Assembly (NCBI RefSeq): GCF_002934455.1 | Contig: NZ_PTIR01000001.1 | Span: forward strand, 682,001 to 746,000 | Origin: Trinickia symbiotica | Lineage (GTDB): Bacteria > Pseudomonadota > Gammaproteobacteria > Burkholderiales > Burkholderiaceae | DNA: 64,000 bases | Direction of reading: 5' to 3' | Shown here: positions 60,766 to 64,000 of the stretch, piece after piece | How positions within the stretch are numbered: the first letter of the stretch is position 1 | Layout: every line of letters begins with the position of its first letter | The notes under the pieces: model-generated | The model's input: only the letters and a program-made list of their open reading frames with translations | Databases searched by the model: none | What the model was told of the DNA's origin: nothing | Made by a program: the position numbers and the translations under genes

Positions 60766-61659
60766 CTACTCGAAGGAGCCGATGCGCTTGAGATTGCTGA
60801 AGTTCATCCAGATGAAGAAGGCACGTCCCACGATGTTCGCATCGGGCACGAAGCCCCAATAGCGACTGTCGGCGCTGTTGTCGCGGTTATCGCCCATCAT
60901 GAAATAGTTGCCCGGCGGCACTTTGCAGACGACACCGCGGTTGTTGTATGAGCAGTTGTCGCGATACGGATAATCTTCGGCACCGATGATGAAGGGCGGC
61001 ACGGCGGGATTGTTCAGGATGGCGTTCTTGCGGTCGCCGAGGTCTTCGTCGAACTGCTTCGCATAACCAACGCGCTCTTCGTCGAAGTAATCGGGCAGCG
61101 GCGTCTCGGGCACCGGCTTGCCATTGATCGTGAGCTTCTTGTCTTCGTACGCAACGACGTCACCGGGCAAGCCGATCACGCGCTTGATGTAGTCGACCGA
61201 TTCGTCCTTCGGATAGCGAAACACGACGACGTCGCCGCGCTTCAACGGCTCGCCCTGCGTGACCTTCGTATTCGTGATCGGCAGCCGAAGCCCGTATTCG
61301 AACTTGTTGACGAGGATGAAATCGCCGACGAGCAGCGTCGGCACCATCGAGCCCGACGGAATCTTGAACGGCTCGACGACGAACGAGCGCACGAGGAAGA
61401 CGATGAGAATCACCGGGAAAAAACTCGCCGTATATTCGAGCCACCACGGCTGGCGCAGCTTCTCGTCGCGCAGGCGGGCGCGCGTGACGGGAGCGTTCTC
61501 ATCGGCGAAGCGCTCGCCGACGCGCGCCTGCTGCCGATCGAACTCCACGACGGCGGCTTCAGCGGCTTGACGCCGCTGCGGCAAGAAAACGAGTTTGTCC
61601 GCGATCCATGCAAAGCCCGTCAAAACGACGAGCACGAAAAGAATCAACGCGAAGTTCAT
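60766..61659 (-). CDS. lepB: Signal peptidase I
   Basis: 297 residues. Two N-terminal membrane helices, catalytic Ser104 in [20 protein letters not shown] and Lys159 in [12 protein letters not shown], and the [17 protein letters not shown] box. Cleaves Sec signal peptides, including those of the exported proteins in this window. 16 bp after lepA. Confidence 0.98.
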   Translation of the reverse strand: MNFALILFVLVVLTGFAWIADKLVFLPQRRQAAEAAVVEFDRQQARVGERFADENAPVTRARLRDEKLRQPWWLEYTASFFPVILIVFLVRSFVVEPFKIPSGSMVPTLLVGDFILVNKFEYGLRLPITNTKVTQGEPLKRGDVVVFRYPKDESVDYIKRVIGLPGDVVAYEDKKLTINGKPVPETPLPDYFDEERVGYAKQFDEDLGDRKNAILNNPAVPPFIIGAEDYPYRDNCSYNNRGVVCKVPPGNYFMMGDNRDNSADSRYWGFVPDANIVGRAFFIWMNFSNLKRIGSFE

Positions 61660-61675
61660 GTAGTCAGGTCCTTCG

Positions 61676-63469
61676 TTATTTGTCTTCGACGCGCAAGATT
61701 GCGAGGAAAGCCTCCTGCGGAATCTCGACGGATCCGACCTGCTTCATTCGCTTCTTGCCTTCTTTTTGCTTTTCCAGCAGCTTCTTCTTGCGTGTGATGT
61801 CGCCGCCATAACACTTCGCAAGCACGTTCTTGCGCAGCGCCTTGATGTTCTCACGCGCGATGATGTGCGCGCCGATGGCCGCCTGAATCGCGACATCGTA
61901 CATCTGGCGCGGAATGATCTCGCGCATCTTCGCCGCCACCTCGCGCCCGCGATACTGCGATTGCGAGCGGTGGACGATGACCGACAACGCATCGACCTTG
62001 TCGCCGTTGATCAGCATGTCGACCTTGACGACGTCCGACGCGCGGTACTCCTTGAACTCATAGTCCATCGACGCGTAGCCGCGCGATACCGACTTGAGCC
62101 GATCGAAGAAGTCGAGCACGATCTCGGCCATCGGGATTTCGTAGGTGAGCTGCACCTGGCGGCCGTGGTACTGCATGTTGATCTGCGAGCCGCGCTTTTG
62201 CGTGCAAAGCGTGATGACCGAGCCGACGTAGTCCTGCGGCATGTAGAGGTTCACGGTCACGATCGGCTCGCGAATTTCCTCCGTCTTCGACGGATCGGGC
62301 ATCTTGGCCGGATTCTCGACCATGATCGTGGTGCCGTCGTTCAGCGCGACCTCGTAGACGACGGTCGGCGCCGTCGTGATGAGGTCCATGTCGAACTCGC
62401 GTTCGAGCCGCTCTTGCACGATTTCCATATGCAGGAGCCCGAGGAACCCGCAGCGGAAGCCGAAGCCGAGCGCTTGCGAGACTTCCGGCTCGTACTGCAG
62501 CGAAGCGTCGTTGAGTTTGAGCTTCTCGAGCGACTCGCGCAGCGCGTCGTATTGGTTAGCTTCGACGGGGTAAAGCCCCGCGAACACCTGCGGCTTGACT
62601 TCCTTGAAGCCGGGCAGCGGCTCGTCGGCGGGCCGATTGGCGAGCGTCACCGTATCGCCGACCTTGGCCGCCGTCAGTTCCTTGATCCCCGCGATGATGA
62701 AGCCGACCTGTCCGGCCGAAAGCTCGTCGAGATCCTTCGATTTCGGCGTGAAGACGCCGATGTGCTCGACGCCGTATTGCGCGCCTGTCGCCATGAGCCG
62801 GATCTTGTCTTTCGGCCGCAGCGTGCCGTTGACGATGCGCACGAGCATGACGACGCCGACGTAGTTATCGAACCACGAATCGATGATGAGCGCCTGCAGC
62901 GGCGCCTGCGGGTCGCCCTTCGGCGGCGGCACCTTCGCGATGAGCGCCTCGAGCACGTCTTCGACGCCGAGACCGGTCTTCGCGCTGCAGTGTACCGCAT
63001 CGGCCGCATCGATCCCGATGACGTCCTCGATCTCGGCGATCGCGTTCTCGGGATTGGCCGCGGGAAGGTCGATCTTGTTGAGCACGGGCACGACTTCGAC
63101 GCCGAGCTCGATCGCCGTATAGCAATTGGCGACCGTCTGCGCCTCGACGCCCTGGCTCGCATCGACGACGAGCAGCGCGCCTTCGCAAGCCGACAGCGAG
63201 CGGCTCACCTCGTAGGAGAAATCGACGTGTCCCGGCGTATCGATCAGGTTGAGGTTGTAGAGCTCGCCGTCGCGCGCGCGATAGCTGAGCGCCGCGGTCT
63301 GCGCCTTGATCGTGATGCCACGTTCGCGCTCGAGATCCATCGAATCGAGCACCTGCGATTCCATTTCGCGGTCGGACAGGCCGCCGCAAATCTGAATGAT
63401 GCGATCGGCGAGCGTCGACTTGCCGTGGTCGATATGGGCAATGATCGAGAAGTTGCGAATATGATTCAT
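61676..63469 (-). CDS. lepA: Elongation factor 4 (LepA)
   Basis: 597 residues, the standard length. G1 [15 protein letters not shown]2/G3 [10 protein letters not shown] and [17 protein letters not shown]4 NKIDLP; EF-G-like domains II, III and V, and the LepA-specific C-terminal domain ([41 protein letters not shown]). Ribosomal GTPase acting under stress. Confidence 0.98.
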   Translation of the reverse strand: MNHIRNFSIIAHIDHGKSTLADRIIQICGGLSDREMESQVLDSMDLERERGITIKAQTAALSYRARDGELYNLNLIDTPGHVDFSYEVSRSLSACEGALLVVDASQGVEAQTVANCYTAIELGVEVVPVLNKIDLPAANPENAIAEIEDVIGIDAADAVHCSAKTGLGVEDVLEALIAKVPPPKGDPQAPLQALIIDSWFDNYVGVVMLVRIVNGTLRPKDKIRLMATGAQYGVEHIGVFTPKSKDLDELSAGQVGFIIAGIKELTAAKVGDTVTLANRPADEPLPGFKEVKPQVFAGLYPVEANQYDALRESLEKLKLNDASLQYEPEVSQALGFGFRCGFLGLLHMEIVQERLEREFDMDLITTAPTVVYEVALNDGTTIMVENPAKMPDPSKTEEIREPIVTVNLYMPQDYVGSVITLCTQKRGSQINMQYHGRQVQLTYEIPMAEIVLDFFDRLKSVSRGYASMDYEFKEYRASDVVKVDMLINGDKVDALSVIVHRSQSQYRGREVAAKMREIIPRQMYDVAIQAAIGAHIIARENIKALRKNVLAKCYGGDITRKKKLLEKQKEGKKRMKQVGSVEIPQEAFLAILRVEDK

Positions 63470-63620
63470 TCAGTGGGTGAGGCAGGCCGTGCCGATCGAA
63501 GCGAAAAAGGCGCGCTCGAAGAACTGCGGAGCACGCCTCGGGAGTACTGAAAAACGGCCTATTTTACCCGAAATGACGGGCTCGACGGCGTATTGCGGCG
63601 GGTATCGCACGGGCCCGTCG

Positions 63621-63905
63621 TCAGGCGCCCATGCGCCGAGCCGCGAGCGCGGCACGCACGCGCTCGACGTCGAGCCTGTAACGGGAAAGCTCGATGCCGT
63701 CCAAGACCAGGACCGGCACGAGTTCGTCATAGCGGGCGACGAGCGCCGGCTCGGCGTCGACGTCGATCACCTCGACATTCGCTCCGAGCTCGGCAGCCAG
63801 CGGGACAAGCGCGGCCCGCATCTCTTCGCATAAGTGGCACCACGCGCGGCTATAGAGCGCGAGCGTCGGCGCGGACGGCGTCGGCACGCGCGAGCTCAGC
63901 GTCAT
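63621..63905 (-). CDS. Glutaredoxin-family thiol protein
   Basis: 94 residues: LALYSRAWCHLCEEMRAAL carries a CxxC (Cys-His-Leu-Cys) active site at the start of the first helix, and YDELVPVLVLDGIELSRYRLD the cis-Pro region. Small glutaredoxin-like (DUF836-type) protein. Start overlaps the stop of the protease gene (ATGA). Conserved at this position before lepA in Burkholderiales. Confidence 0.88.
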   Translation of the reverse strand: MTLSSRVPTPSAPTLALYSRAWCHLCEEMRAALVPLAAELGANVEVIDVDAEPALVARYDELVPVLVLDGIELSRYRLDVERVRAALAARRMGA

Positions 63906-64000
63906 TTCTGCGCCATCGCCACGCGCGGGCGCATCGGCACGAACTGCGTGTTCTCGCCGCGCCGAACGAGCACGGCCACGGTCTTCTGCGGGTCGAGGTG
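63902..64000 (-). CDS. C-terminal end of a DegQ/MucD-like periplasmic protease
   Basis: Only the last 32 codons are in the window: LDPQKTVAVLVRRGENTQFV, then PMRPRVAMAQK and stop. The VAVLVRRG strand is the end of the second PDZ domain in Do-like serine proteases. Identification leans on the known gene order (degQ/mucD, glutaredoxin, lepA) as much as on these residues. Confidence 0.7.
   Translation of the reverse strand, partial: HLDPQKTVAVLVRRGENTQFVPMRPRVAMAQK

Noticed and set aside
61766-63550. 594-codon plus-strand frame across lepA
   Set aside because: Complement of the conserved lepA gene; Arg/Asp/Leu-rich with no recognisable family.

Overview
The window is GC-rich chromosomal DNA of a Burkholderiaceae-type betaproteobacterium (Paraburkholderia/Trinickia/Burkholderia-like). 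The strongest clue is the right end: on the minus strand it reads degQ-like protease, glutaredoxin, lepA, lepB, rnc, era, recO, pdxJ, acpS, nagZ, a gene order typical of Burkholderiales. The earP-efp pair, with Arg32 in EF-P, and the fds formate dehydrogenase cluster fit the same group.

Positions 1-24359 hold one long minus-strand run of tightly packed, often ATGA-overlapping genes. It begins with a complete secretion machine of type II / type IV pilus kind: major pseudopilin, GspF, GspE, PilM/N/O/P-like inner-membrane proteins, a secretin lipoprotein and three further pseudopilins. It continues with probable cargo: two multicopper-oxidase-like proteins whose copper motifs are complementary, a 2739-residue exported protein (degenerate cupredoxins, cadherin-like, SD-repeat-like, IPT/TIG and beta-helix segments), a small exported protein, two LolA-like paralogues, and the start of what may be a c-type cytochrome. 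I read this as a dedicated export system for a cell-surface metal or phenol oxidase. The layout recalls the OxpG/OmpB pair of Geobacter and the manganese oxidases of Leptothrix and Pseudomonas, but the substrate is not shown by sequence.

Positions 24360-36470 are an accessory region. A histidine kinase without a sensor domain faces a NarL-type response regulator. A 1.39-kb segment with the end of the kinase gene, the whole regulator gene and the end of a small exported-protein gene occurs twice as direct repeats (25203-26593 and 34855-36245). Each copy is intact on its outer side and truncated on its inner side, as expected for a single-crossover (Campbell-type) integration. The 8.26 kb between them carry a decayed tyrosine integrase, an IS3 transposase remnant, a PAP2 phosphatase, uppP, a DUF5329 protein, two low-complexity exported proteins, a 7-bp tandem repeat, gene fragments, and two terminator hairpins with no obvious parent gene.

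Positions 36587-43150 hold an NAD-dependent formate dehydrogenase operon (fdsG, fdsB, fdsA, fdsD) and a divergent ModE-like regulator. Positions 43152-53385 hold a flavin monooxygenase, a TPR glycosyltransferase-like protein, an MHS-family transporter, pgsA, uvrC, earP and efp. Position 53771 starts an NtrC-like regulator that lacks the sigma-54 contact loop. From 55170 to the end lies the housekeeping block from nagZ back to lepA. I found no tRNA, rRNA or CRISPR array.
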